A DNA stretch of 34,194 nucleotides from a virus: positions 1 through 34,194 of the IMG/VR virus record IMGVR_UViG_3300042691_013813; one strand, given 5' to 3'. Below are positions 14,789-21,619 of this stretch, in pieces. The notes below the pieces were generated by a model that was not told the origin of the DNA, searched no databases, and worked only from the letters and a program-made list of their open reading frames with translations. The translations under genes were made by a program, and so were the position numbers. Numbering within the stretch: the stretch's first letter is position 1; the number at the start of each line of letters is the position of its first letter.

Positions 14789-16736
14789 GGTTCTCTCAGC
14801 GTGCTGCTGCGGCCAGACCGGACAATGCACTCTGCGTCCGACCGTGTTCGGGGAAACCATTGACACCGGGTGCTGTCACCTAGAGGACTCGCTCATCCTG
14901 TTCTGCCAGCGGCCCGGGTACAGCAACGAGCAATGGGGGACCTGCGGGACAGGAATCGACACCGAGTATCACTACAGGGTCACAGGCGCGTCGTGCGACC
15001 CCATCGTCGCGCTCTACAAGTTTTACGACTGCTGGTATCGCGTCGCGTATGCGTTCGGAGGCGGCGCGGAACTGCTGTGCAACCTGCCGCGGCAATGCTC
15101 GTTTACGGGCTGCTCGGGACCGCCGCCGAGCGGCACGACCTTCTGCGAGCCGCTCAATCAGGATTGGAACTTTCTGAGTGACCCTTGCTGCACGCAAGTG
15201 CTGCCGCAATGCCAATGCCAGACCCTCTGGTATTCGCTGCGTCAGCAGGCGGTCATCCGAGATCAGGATCCGCGCTACCCGTCCCCCTGCCGTTGGCTGG
15301 ACGAGGTGGTGTGTCATGCTGGCGGCAACCCGATCTGCAACGGCCTGAGCCTGTACAACCAGTTCCTCGGCGTCGTGTTCTTTGAGCGCGTGTGGAAGGT
15401 TCCCGATGGGAATTTTGGCGGCGATTACTGCGACCCCGGCGTGCGCGTGTACATCCCGCCTTGCGACAACTGCACGGACGACTACAACCCGAACCCGAGC
15501 ACGACCGTCCCGTACTACATCGCGTATGCGGGTTCCGGCGTGCCGATCTTCCTCTGCGACATTGACGATGCATACAAGCGCGGTCTGATCTCTGCGCTGG
15601 AGCGCACGGACCTCATCAATGACCTGCTTGCACAGGTGCAGCCGCAGCAGTCCACGCTCCGCGCCATGCAGGAATATTTCACCCCGGGCGATTGGAGGGA
15701 CGAGCAGGTAGCCGCGTGGCAGGAACTCTGCACGCGGTTCCCCGGCAGCGGGTACTGCTCCTGCCCGACAACGGCCTGCACGATGCCGATGCTCGGGCCG
15801 TTCCGAAAGCGTTGCACGCCGGATGCCTGCACGACGGGCGCACAGTCCTGCATTCGGTATTCCGACATGACCGACAGCGCCAAGGCGCTCAATTCGTCCT
15901 GCCAGTATGCGTATCCGGGTTCGTGTTCGTCGCAGGCCGACTACGACTACTGGGCCGAGCGCCAATGGACCTACTGGCGCGGAGTTCCGGGTGGTTGGGC
16001 ATGGGGGAACTGGAGCGTGACGCCGGACGAGTTCAAGGCGGGTCTGGGCCGCAACGGTCTGGAGTGCATGAATGGGCTGCGGAACATGGAGCGGTGCGAT
16101 CCGAGTTGCCTGAGTCTCGCGTGTCGTCCGACCGCGACAACCTGCTGCGGCTGCACTTTGACAGTCCCGCCGCAATGCACGCAATGTCAGGTTGCTGCGT
16201 GCGCCGACAGCGTGGACAACTTCGCGTGCTTCAAACTCCAGAACTTCACCTGCAGCGGCCTCGCGGCACAGCCCGAGTGCTACGGCGTGCAGTTCATCGG
16301 CTGGCAGTACTACGCTGAGACGAACCTGCAGCGACCGCCGGGTCAGGAGACGATTTTGAAGTGCCTGTACAACGCTCGCTCGTTCCTCGTCGGAGCGCAG
16401 CGCAGCGTGCAATGGGACGGCGTCTGTCCGATGTCGTGCGTCGCATCAAACCCGCCGCTGGGCGTATTCAAGAACTGGCCGTCGTTCACGCCGGGGGCGC
16501 TAGGCGAAGGCGTCATCTGCGGCGCGATCAGCAACGGCCTCCCCGGCTACACCCTGAACAACCTCTGCTGCGGTCACCATTGCCCGTCGTTCGACAATGA
16601 CAACTGCGGCTGGTGGGAGGAACTGGAGGGGACCACCTCCACGATCCGTCGCCCATGTTCGGCGGTGACGGCCTGTCCACCGCTGACACCCGAGCAGGAA
16701 GCCTGCATCGGATTTGTCCCGGACTGCACCCCATGA
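14778..16736 (+). CDS. Cysteine-rich protein of unknown function, 652 aa
   Basis: I count about 59 Cys in 652 residues (roughly 9%), spread over the whole length, with many CC, CxC and CxxC pairs (CCC near the N-terminus, CCGC, CGHHC near the C-terminus). Trp and Tyr are also frequent. There is no signal peptide and no obvious tandem repeat unit. The central part (DAYKRGLISALERTDLINDLL, around 265-290) is Cys-poor and helical. The frame is intact and GC-rich like its neighbours, with AAGGGA before the ATG at 14778. It lies at the end of the late operon, so it may be a virion surface or adhesion protein stabilised by disulphides, or a metal-binding protein. I do not recognise a family. Confidence 0.8.
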   Translation: MGSEVLSACCCGQTGQCTLRPTVFGETIDTGCCHLEDSLILFCQRPGYSNEQWGTCGTGIDTEYHYRVTGASCDPIVALYKFYDCWYRVAYAFGGGAELLCNLPRQCSFTGCSGPPPSGTTFCEPLNQDWNFLSDPCCTQVLPQCQCQTLWYSLRQQAVIRDQDPRYPSPCRWLDEVVCHAGGNPICNGLSLYNQFLGVVFFERVWKVPDGNFGGDYCDPGVRVYIPPCDNCTDDYNPNPSTTVPYYIAYAGSGVPIFLCDIDDAYKRGLISALERTDLINDLLAQVQPQQSTLRAMQEYFTPGDWRDEQVAAWQELCTRFPGSGYCSCPTTACTMPMLGPFRKRCTPDACTTGAQSCIRYSDMTDSAKALNSSCQYAYPGSCSSQADYDYWAERQWTYWRGVPGGWAWGNWSVTPDEFKAGLGRNGLECMNGLRNMERCDPSCLSLACRPTATTCCGCTLTVPPQCTQCQVAACADSVDNFACFKLQNFTCSGLAAQPECYGVQFIGWQYYAETNLQRPPGQETILKCLYNARSFLVGAQRSVQWDGVCPMSCVASNPPLGVFKNWPSFTPGALGEGVICGAISNGLPGYTLNNLCCGHHCPSFDNDNCGWWEELEGTTSTIRRPCSAVTACPPLTPEQEACIGFVPDCTP

Positions 16737-17041
16737 GCACTCGACTCGGCTACATCCCCGACAACGCTGCGACGCGCATTACCGCGCAGCCGCCCGTCTC
16801 CACCACGGACACCCCCGCATCCGAGCCTGAGCCGACCCGGATGCGGGGGCTGGGGGACCTCGTCCACCGGGTGCTCGACGCCGTGGGCGTGGTCAAGTTC
16901 GTCAAGGCGCGGGAGCAGCAGACCGGGAAGGAATGCGGGTGCAAGCGCCGACGCGAGGCCCTGAACCGCGCTGTGCCGTTTGGCGGCGCAGGAGCAGCGC
17001 CAGAGCCTTCCGCGTCACGGACCCACTCGGAGCAGCCCTAG
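16733..17041 (+). CDS. Small protein with ECGC-KRRREALN motif, 102 aa
   Basis: The 102-residue protein starts at an ATGA overlap with the Cys-rich gene. Its centre carries GLGDLVHRVLDAVGVVKFVK followed by GKECGCKRRREALNRAVPFG. A similar small module (helix, V-K-F/V, CGC-x-x-R-x-x-x-LN) is common in tailed phages, function unknown. The N-terminal 35 residues are Pro/Thr-rich and look disordered, as does the C-terminal tail. It is the last gene of the rightward arm. Coupling to the Cys-rich gene suggests that the two work together. Confidence 0.6.
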   Translation: MSTRLGYIPDNAATRITAQPPVSTTDTPASEPEPTRMRGLGDLVHRVLDAVGVVKFVKAREQQTGKECGCKRRREALNRAVPFGGAGAAPEPSASRTHSEQP

Positions 17042-17062
17042 GCCACAGGGCGCTCCAGACGG

Positions 17063-17094
17063 GCGCGTGGAGGGCAGGGACGCCCTCCGCGTGC
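17063..17094 (+). terminator. Strong hairpin just after the rightward arm
   Basis: Positions 17063-17075 pair with 17082-17094 around a 6-nt loop; the core GGAGGGC/GCCCTCC is perfect and the outer part includes two G-T wobbles. It begins 21 nt after the last rightward stop codon. No T-run follows, so it would act as a 3'-end protector or a Rho-assisted stop. Confidence 0.5.
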
Positions 17095-17106
17095 ATGAAC
17101 GAAACA

Positions 17107-17139
17107 ACGACCCCCGGAGGAGCAATCGCCGGGGGTCGT
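17107..17139. terminator. Bidirectional terminator between convergent arms
   Basis: ACGACCCCCGG (17107-17117) pairs perfectly with CCGGGGGTCGT (17129-17139), an 11-bp stem with an 11-nt loop. On the minus strand the stem is followed by TTGTTTC, a U-rich tail suited to stopping leftward transcripts. On the plus strand there is no T-run. It lies between the last rightward and the last leftward genes. Confidence 0.65.
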
Positions 17140-17173
17140 CGCTAGGGAGAAGATGGACCGGGAGGATAGCAGA

Positions 17174-17202
17174 GGGAGAGCCGGAACCGTTCCGGCCCTC
17201 CC
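17174..17202 (-). terminator. Hairpin directly after the leftward arm
   Basis: GCCGGAA (17180-17186) pairs with TTCCGGC (17190-17196), and GGGAG/CTCCC extends the stem outward across one mismatch. It lies 14 nt beyond the stop of the leftward gene ending at 17216. There is no clear U-tract. With the two hairpins to its left it makes a cluster that insulates the colliding arms. Confidence 0.5.
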
Positions 17203-17215
17203 CTGCATCCGGTGG

Positions 17216-17575
17216 TCAGCAGGAGTGCGCGGCCTTGTGGCCGAACGCGGCCTCAATCTCGCGGTACAGGTCTTCCCTGATGGCCGACACGGCAAAGGCC
17301 GTGGCGAGCCGTTCGGACTTGTTGAAGTCGCCGCGCCTTCCCGACAGGATGCCGTAGAGGTCGCTGCCGTCCGCCGTATCCGCGATGACATCAATGGAGA
17401 GACGCAGCAGCCCGTCAATCGTCAGGACGATCTGAATGCCGTACGCGTAGTGGTCCTCCGGGCCGTTCGTGGCGATGACCTGCATGTTGAGCGCGTCAAG
17501 GCGGTTGCGCCACTCGTCGGTGTTGAGGGCGATGCGGAGGTCCTGTGCGGCGCGGCGAACGGTTCGGATGTTCAT
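17216..17575 (-). CDS. Hypothetical early protein, 119 aa
   Basis: I do not recognise the family. The 119-residue protein MNIRTVRRAAQDLRIALNTDEW... has a helical start, a strand-rich middle (GIQIVLTIDGLLRLSIDVIAD) and a charged helical end (LATAFAVSAIREDLYREIEAAFGHK). I start at 17575 because GAAGGAG sits 6 nt upstream; longer in-frame readings pass through the promoter cassette and are unlikely. It is a single-gene unit driven by its own copy of the early cassette (17582-17649) and ended by the hairpins at 17107-17202. Confidence 0.65.
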   Translation of the reverse strand: MNIRTVRRAAQDLRIALNTDEWRNRLDALNMQVIATNGPEDHYAYGIQIVLTIDGLLRLSIDVIADTADGSDLYGILSGRRGDFNKSERLATAFAVSAIREDLYREIEAAFGHKAAHSC

Positions 17576-17581
17576 GGCTGA

Positions 17582-17649
17582 CTCCTTCAGGGTTAGGCCG
17601 AGCGACATGCTCGACGGGTTGACTATACCTACTTCGGCGCAGGGTGCAA
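17582..17649 (-). promoter_or_regulatory. Early promoter-operator-hairpin cassette 1
   Basis: Reading leftward: -35 TTGCAC (17649-17644), 16-bp spacer CCTGCGCCGAAGTAGG, -10 TATAGT (17627-17622), 8 nt, hairpin CGAGC-ATGTC-GCTCG (17613-17599), then GAAGGAG (17588-17582) before the ATG at 17575. The predicted transcript starts within a few bases of the hairpin. Four other cassettes share the same boxes, spacing and leader. Confidence 0.8.
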
Positions 17650-17683
17650 GAGGTCTGCAGCATTTCCTGCGATTTTTCACAAT

Positions 17684-18043
17684 TCACGCCGAGCGCACGA
17701 TGCGCCCGGTGAATCGACGATCCTCGCGACGGCTGCGAAACACCGAAGCGGTGCTCTTGAGCGAACGCCATTGGCGCTTGTCGAGCACAACGCGATCACC
17801 CTTGCGGAACGGCGGGATCGGCTTGCCGTCGAAATTGTGGAATTGTCCCCACACCGTCACCCCTGCCGTCGTTGCGATGCAGACTTGCATGTAGGTCATC
17901 GGACGATGCGCCTGTCGGGTGCTTTGCCAACAGGACACTACCACGCCCTCAAACTCGCAATTTGCGTATGGCCCTCCGATGTCGTGCTGAAGAGACGCTT
18001 CAAACTTGGCCTTGGCTGCGGGGTCGATTGCGATGGGGTGCAT
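17684..18043 (-). CDS. Hypothetical early protein, 119 aa (possible OB-like fold)
   Basis: The 119-residue protein starts MHPIAIDPAAKAKFEASLQHD at 18043, with GAAGGAG upstream. The middle is strand-rich (GVTVWGQFHNFDGKPIPPF, RKGDRVVLDKRQW) and the C-terminus is very basic (SRREDRRFTGRIVRSA). Short beta-rich basic early proteins are sometimes single-strand DNA binding, but nothing here proves it. It forms a one-gene unit behind cassette 2 and ends shortly before cassette 1. Confidence 0.6.
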   Translation of the reverse strand: MHPIAIDPAAKAKFEASLQHDIGGPYANCEFEGVVVSCWQSTRQAHRPMTYMQVCIATTAGVTVWGQFHNFDGKPIPPFRKGDRVVLDKRQWRSLKSTASVFRSRREDRRFTGRIVRSA

Positions 18044-18049
18044 GGGTGA

Positions 18050-18116
18050 CTCCTTCGGTGCGTGACGGGCGACATGCCCGATGCAAACACAGTACCTATG
18101 TCGGCGTAGGGGTCAA
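18050..18116 (-). promoter_or_regulatory. Early promoter-operator-hairpin cassette 2
   Basis: Leftward: -35 TTGACC (18116-18111), 16-bp spacer CCTACGCCGACATAGG, -10 TACTGT (18094-18089), 8 nt, hairpin CGGGC-ATGTC-GCCCG (18080-18066), then GAAGGAG (18056-18050). Compared with cassette 1 the third stem pair is G-C instead of A-T: both sides changed, so pairing is kept. CTGCAGACC precedes the -35 box here and in cassette 1. Confidence 0.8.
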
Positions 18117-18126
18117 GGGGTCTGCA

Positions 18127-18189
18127 GAGAAAAAGGAAAAATCCCTCCCGGCGCTGTCGGACGCACCGGAAGGGACGGCAAGCGCCGGG
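18127..18189 (-). terminator. Intrinsic terminator of the ERF-Gp157 unit
   Basis: On the minus strand CCCGGCGCT (18189-18181) pairs with AGCGCCGGG (18155-18147), a perfect 9-bp GC stem closing a 25-nt loop. It is followed by AGGGATTTTTCCTTTTTC, a split U-tract. It lies 22 nt beyond the Gp157 stop and just upstream of cassette 2, so it separates the two units. Confidence 0.75.
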
Positions 18190-18210
18190 TGTCGCGCTCG
18201 CCTGTAGAGG

Positions 18211-18720
18211 TCAGCGGATGGAGAGGCGGACGCCGCGTTCCGCGAGCCGAGCGCCGGGGACGGCCTCGCCGCGCTCCAGCGCCTCCCGGATCGCGTCGCG
18301 GTCGATGGTCTGCGTCACACGGGGGACCACGAACTGCTCCGGCAGGGCCGCGTCGTCGTCCACTACGAGCGGGGCCTTGCCGCCGTTGCGCTGGACCCCA
18401 AGCGCGAAGCGGTCGGTGTGGACCTTCGTGCGACCCGTCGCCTGCATCGCCTGCAGCATGGTCTGCCGCAGGCGCTCCGCGAGCGCAGAGTCGGAGTCCG
18501 CCAGTTTCTGCATCCGCTTGGCCTCGTCGGCGCGAGCCTGCGCCCGGACCTCGCAGGTGCGGATGAGCGCCGCGTAGTCGTCGGCCTTGGCGTCAAACGC
18601 CTCGGCCAGCGCAGCCGCGTGCTCCGCAAGCGCCGCGTCCAGTTCCGCGCATTCTCCCCCGGTCGTGTCCGCGGCAGCAAGCACCGACTGCAGTTCCGCA
18701 GAGATGTGGTAGAGGCTCAC
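18211..18720 (-). CDS. Siphovirus Gp157-like protein
   Basis: The 169-residue protein MSLYHISAEL... matches the Gp157 plan: a short N-terminal segment, a long charged helix region (EAFDAKADDYAALIRTCEV, ADEAKRMQKLADSDSALAERL, a helix ending TGRTKVHTDRFALGVQRN) and a C-terminal beta part (VVPRVTQTIDRDAIREALERGEAVPGARL). Gp157 is an early siphovirus protein near recombination genes; a role in phage resistance was proposed in streptococcal phages. The GTG start at 18720 overlaps the previous stop (GTGA). A much longer in-frame extension upstream is only a shadow of the neighbouring gene. Confidence 0.8.
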   Translation of the reverse strand: MSLYHISAELQSVLAAADTTGGECAELDAALAEHAAALAEAFDAKADDYAALIRTCEVRAQARADEAKRMQKLADSDSALAERLRQTMLQAMQATGRTKVHTDRFALGVQRNGGKAPLVVDDDAALPEQFVVPRVTQTIDRDAIREALERGEAVPGARLAERGVRLSIR

Positions 18721-19223
18721 GACGCACCCCCGGTCAGGTGGTCGATCTGGTCCTTCATCGTCGCGATGCGGTTCGCCATCTCCGCGACGCTCATCCCGAG
18801 CATCTCGTTCTCCCGGGCGAGCCGTGCGACCTGTGCGCGGCTGCTGTCGCGGTCGCGGATCGCCTCGGTGCTGCGAATGACCTCCTGCCTCCACAGCGCC
18901 TGTATTTCCTCGCGTGCCTTGATCTCGTTGGCCTCGTTGAGCCGCGCCTCGGTGACGAGCGGCAGTTCCTCGCGCTCGTCCAGCCAGCGTTGCCCGATCA
19001 CATCCTTCGCGTACTCCGCGCTGTACGGCTCGCAGTATTCCGCGTTGGCGATGTGCTGCAGGGCGACGAGGTAGACGCGCTGGTCGCGCTCCGCGGCCTC
19101 CAGAGCCGCGACGCCCTCGCGCCACACGGTCACGATCCGCTCCATGTACTGGTGTCCGGGTTCGGCGGCGACCGCCTCGCACCGTGCCAGTTCCGCTCGC
19201 ATGTCATCCAATGCCGTGCTCAT
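18717..19223 (-). CDS. Coiled-coil early protein, 168 aa
   Basis: The 168-residue protein starts at ATG 19223, overlapping the previous stop. It is highly charged and almost wholly helical. The last 60 residues look like a coiled coil (RDRDSSRAQVARLARENEML, SVAEMANRIATMKDQIDHL). The N-terminal half also carries helical stretches (DDMRAELARCEAVAAE). No catalytic motif is seen. It is encoded between the 69-aa protein and Gp157 with coupled starts, so a structural or adaptor role in the recombination unit is plausible. Confidence 0.6.
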   Translation of the reverse strand: MSTALDDMRAELARCEAVAAEPGHQYMERIVTVWREGVAALEAAERDQRVYLVALQHIANAEYCEPYSAEYAKDVIGQRWLDEREELPLVTEARLNEANEIKAREEIQALWRQEVIRSTEAIRDRDSSRAQVARLARENEMLGMSVAEMANRIATMKDQIDHLTGGAS

Positions 19224-19429
19224 TGCTTGGTCTCCTTGAAGCAATCCCACCCCAGTTGCCTAGCCACGCCTCGCGGATCGTCATACGACTGAGCGCACAC
19301 AAGACGCCGCGCCTCGTCGCGCTCGGCGCGTAGGCGTTCGATCTCGTCGGCGGCTTCGCACTTCACGCAGTTGCACCCATACTTGTCCGCCGCCGCTCCG
19401 CGCAGCCGCGTCACGATGTCATCCGTCAT
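19220..19429 (-). CDS. Small early protein with CxxC, 69 aa
   Basis: The 69-residue protein MTDDIVTRLRGAAADKYG... continues CNCVKCEAADEIERLRAERDEARRL. It has the widespread phage pattern of a D-I-V-x-R-L-R start and an A-A-D-E-I-E-R-L-R-A-E-R-D helix. C-N-C-x-x-C could bind a metal. GGAGGCGAA precedes the ATG at 19429. Function is unknown. Confidence 0.6.
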   Translation of the reverse strand: MTDDIVTRLRGAAADKYGCNCVKCEAADEIERLRAERDEARRLVCAQSYDDPRGVARQLGWDCFKETKQ

Positions 19430-19574
19430 TTCGCCTCCGGTCGCTGCGAGCCGCCCTGAGTTCCGCTTCGATGCGCTCAAGGCATCTCGCGATGCGGTTG
19501 CACTTCCAATCGATCAGGATGAACCCGGCAAACGAGACGAGGAACCACGGGCCGACGATGCACGCGTCAAACAT
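19419..19574 (-). CDS. Small membrane protein, 51 aa
   Basis: A 51-residue frame beginning at ATG 19574 encodes MFDACIVGPWFLVSFAGFIL, a membrane segment, followed by IDWKCNRIARCLERIEAELR and a basic tail. Its start overlaps the stop of the 19567 gene and its end overlaps the start of the 19429 gene by 11 nt, so it fits exactly in an otherwise empty stretch of a tightly packed unit. One-span proteins of this size are common among early phage genes. No function can be given. Confidence 0.5.
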   Translation of the reverse strand: MFDACIVGPWFLVSFAGFILIDWKCNRIARCLERIEAELRAARSDRRRNDG

Positions 19575-19812
19575 CCGTCCCCCGAATCTCCGCGGCCTCT
19601 CCCCGCAGGTTGGTGTTGACCGTTGGCGGGAACTCGACGCCGCGCTGTTCGATCCATGCGCGGTCGAGGTCCTCGGCCCCGCCGCTCCCGAGGTGCTCCA
19701 GCATCATCTCCCGCATCTGCTCCTCAAGGCAGGTCGCGAGCGCAATCGTTCGGTTGTAGCGCGTCGCAAGGCGCTTCCATCGTTCCTGCGGGGTGGGTGT
19801 CTTCGTCGTCAT
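19567..19812 (-). CDS. Hypothetical early protein, 81 aa
   Basis: The 81-residue protein MTTKTPTPQERWKRLATRYN... is helical in its first half (RTIALATCLEEQMREMMLEHL) and ends in an extended acidic segment. GAGGAG lies 6 nt before the ATG at 19812, only 11 nt after the ERF stop, so it is read in the ERF unit. Longer in-frame readings enter the ERF gene and are rejected. I do not recognise the family. Confidence 0.6.
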   Translation of the reverse strand: MTTKTPTPQERWKRLATRYNRTIALATCLEEQMREMMLEHLGSGGAEDLDRAWIEQRGVEFPPTVNTNLRGEAAEIRGTDV

Positions 19813-19822
19813 GGTGTGCTCC

Positions 19823-20623
19823 TCAGTAGGGAATCTCGGGGTCCGAGCCGACATAGGAAACCGCCTTGCAGCCTGTCGCCTTGTAGAACCCGGCGGGGTC
19901 CCACTTCCACGCGATCTCCGCGAGCCGACCGACCTCGACGCCGTCAATCTGCAGGTACTCGCCGGGGAACGAAACCCACACGCTCCCGTGAACCGGGTGA
20001 GAGCAGAACACGGCAATCACGCCAGCGTCGCGCTCGACCGCCCGGATGAGCATGACCGAGTCCGAGCCTGCGTCAGGCCAGCGGCGCGTCGCATCGGGCT
20101 TCGCCGCAGGCGCGGCCTTGGGAGCCTCCGCGGCCTTTGCTGGCGCGGCGCGGCGCGTCGGCGTGGGGTCGAGCAGGTCGCGGGTAGACGGCGCAGGGGC
20201 AGGCGTGGGGCGCTGCGGCTGACGGGCCTCGCGGTCCTCGTCCGCGTCGGTGTCGTCGTCGCCCGTCAGCATCAGGGCCGCGGCCATCGCGTAGCGGCGC
20301 AGGTAGGTCACGACAGCGCCAAGGTTCTGCGCGGTCGCCTTGTCCGGGAGCACCATGCCCACGGTCGAGCGCATCCACTCTCCGCTGATGTGCGCGACCT
20401 GCGTGGAGACGCTGACCTCGTTGCCGTGGCTGTTGACTCCTTGCGTCAGGATCAGACCGTTCCGCGAAAGCGGCTCGCGGATCGCGTCGATGTGCGAACC
20501 GAGCGTCGCGTACCGGAAGCCCTTGAAGTGGGGGTGCGCCTTGTCAAGCGCGGGATTTCGGATCTCGCCCTGCGCCTTCGCGAGTGCCGCAACCAGCGCG
20601 GCGATGCTTTCACTCTGCTGCAT
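19823..20623 (-). CDS. erf: ERF family single-strand DNA annealing protein
   Basis: The 266-residue protein carries the ERF domain at about residues 1-135: HPHFKGFRYATLGSHIDAIR, then GEWMRSTVGMVLP, and AQNLGAVVTYLRRYAMAAAL followed by the acidic DDDTDADED. ERF proteins anneal single strands for recombination and genome circularisation. A Pro/Ala-rich linker (about 140-180) leads to a C-terminal beta domain of roughly 85 residues (VMLIRAVERDAGVIAVF, VWVSFPGEYLQIDGVEVG) that I do not recognise. RusA is encoded just upstream in the same direction and Gp157 downstream. The gene has its own promoter (20650-20706). Confidence 0.9.
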   Translation of the reverse strand: MQQSESIAALVAALAKAQGEIRNPALDKAHPHFKGFRYATLGSHIDAIREPLSRNGLILTQGVNSHGNEVSVSTQVAHISGEWMRSTVGMVLPDKATAQNLGAVVTYLRRYAMAAALMLTGDDDTDADEDREARQPQRPTPAPAPSTRDLLDPTPTRRAAPAKAAEAPKAAPAAKPDATRRWPDAGSDSVMLIRAVERDAGVIAVFCSHPVHGSVWVSFPGEYLQIDGVEVGRLAEIAWKWDPAGFYKATGCKAVSYVGSDPEIPY

Positions 20624-20649
20624 GTTCTCTACTCCATGCGGTGCGTGAT

Positions 20650-20706
20650 GCGCGGCGACGGTCGCCGCGCCTGTGGAAATGTAGGGTATGTCAATCCGCG
20701 TGTCAA
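20650..20706 (-). promoter_or_regulatory. Variant early promoter with hairpin (ERF unit)
   Basis: Leftward: -35 TTGACA (20706-20701), 17-bp spacer, -10 TACATT (20683-20678), then a hairpin of 8 bp (20670-20663 with 20657-20650) with 5-nt loop ACCGT, 7 nt after the -10. The hairpin at the 5' end is kept, but the palindromic spacer of the other cassettes is missing. Its sequence downstream (TCACGCACCG) is shared with cassette 2. The -35 box overlaps the RusA stop. Confidence 0.65.
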
Positions 20707-21122
20707 GCGCGGCAGATGCGGATCATCGCGCCGGGGATCTCGCCGTCCTTGCACCAGACGCGCTCGACGCGCAGCGTGCAGACCTGTCGGTCGTTGCGAT
20801 ACGCGATCCCCGCCAGCGCGTCGAGCACGGCGCGTGCGATCTTGTCGCAGTCTCCGTAGCCCGGGCGCTCCGGCGCGGACGGGCGCAGCGTGCCGCGCCG
20901 TCCGAAGTGCGACGCTGGTCGCGCATAGCGTGCGAGGATCTCGACGGACACGCCAGCGTCGATGATGCGGACGCCAGCGTCGAGGGCGCAACCCGCGACG
21001 GTCGAGCGCCACGGGCGCAGGTTCTTGCTCGACTCCAGCATGAGCGGACGGCCCGAGCGCGAGCGGACGAGGCGCTTGCTGCCTTGCGTCACCGGGATCC
21101 CGGGTACGAGGAACTCACGCAC
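20703..21122 (-). CDS. rusA: RusA-type Holliday junction resolvase
   Basis: The 139-residue protein has the RusA layout: N-terminal FLVPGIPVTQGSKRLVR, then GYGDCDKIARAVLDALAGIAYRNDRQV. D91, D93 and D101 are the candidate metal-binding acids, with N110-D111 after them. RusA dimers cleave Holliday junctions and other branched DNA, which suits partnership with ERF. I start at GTG 21122, which overlaps the preceding stop; an in-frame reading back to 21440 is a shadow of other genes. Length is normal for the family. Confidence 0.85.
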   Translation of the reverse strand: MREFLVPGIPVTQGSKRLVRSRSGRPLMLESSKNLRPWRSTVAGCALDAGVRIIDAGVSVEILARYARPASHFGRRGTLRPSAPERPGYGDCDKIARAVLDALAGIAYRNDRQVCTLRVERVWCKDGEIPGAMIRICRA

Positions 21123-21288
21123 GGGGCGCGTGCCGCTTGTTGTTGACGACGAGCGAGACCGCTGCGGGGCTGATCCCGAACAGCAGCGCGATGTTCTTCT
21201 GCGGGAGTCCGCTGGCGGCGTGCGAGCGTATGGCGGCGACTTCGTGCGGCTGGAGTTTGCGACGGCGTCGTTTGCGTGGGGTCTGCAT
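21115..21288 (-). CDS. Small helix-turn-helix protein, 57 aa
   Basis: The 57-residue very basic protein (start MQTPRKRRRRKLQPHEV) contains AAIRSHAASGLPQKNIALLF followed by GISPAAVSLVVNNKR, a clear helix-turn-helix of the kind found in resolvase-like and phage regulatory proteins. It probably binds DNA. Its stop overlaps the RusA start. It may regulate the unit or target RusA, but that is inference. Confidence 0.65.
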   Translation of the reverse strand: MQTPRKRRRRKLQPHEVAAIRSHAASGLPQKNIALLFGISPAAVSLVVNNKRHAPRA

Positions 21289-21316
21289 GGATCGGGATCG
21301 TACCCTGCGCGGACGG

Positions 21317-21619
21317 TCATGCGAGCCTCCAGACACGAATGATGCGCCCGTGCGTCGAGGGACGGAGCGACTGCCGGACCTCGCCTGTCCACTCCATGCC
21401 GCGGAACACGCTCCCCGCGGCGTTCCCGAGCGCCTCCCACGACGAGCCGCGGAGGTGCATCTCCATCGCCACATCGTCGGCATGGACGCAGCCGTGGCGC
21501 TGCGCCAGTTCCTGCGCGATGCCCTGCGCGACGGCCAGCAGTTCGCGTCGGGCGCTCGCGGCCCGGGCCATGCCCTCCTCCTTGCGGCGCTCGGCTTCGG
21601 CAAGATCAAACAGCGTCAT
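21317..21619 (-). CDS. Hypothetical early protein of a common phage type, 100 aa
   Basis: The 100-residue protein starts MTLFDLAEAERRKEEGMARA, continues with a long helix, and ends with HADDVAMEMHLRGSSWEALG, AAGSVFRGMEWTGEVR and HGRIIRVWRLA. This sequence plan (helix, D-D-V, L-G-N-A-A-G-S-x-F-R, H-x-R-x-I-R-V-W) recurs in many phage early regions. Function is unknown; the C-terminal half looks like a small winged-helix fold. The start overlaps the end of the 21606 gene. Confidence 0.65.
   Translation of the reverse strand: MTLFDLAEAERRKEEGMARAASARRELLAVAQGIAQELAQRHGCVHADDVAMEMHLRGSSWEALGNAAGSVFRGMEWTGEVRQSLRPSTHGRIIRVWRLA

Noticed and set aside
17599-17613. The ATG in the hairpin loop (ATGTC) as the true start codon of early genes
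   Set aside because: It is in frame with the downstream start in cassettes 1 and 5 (33 nt) but out of frame in cassettes 2 and 6 (32 nt), and absent in cassette 4. The ATG behind GAAGGAG is present in all.
17641-17681. A rightward terminator (GCAG hairpin followed by GATTTTTC) near 17658-17678
   Set aside because: The stem is only four base pairs and no rightward transcription is expected in this leftward early region.
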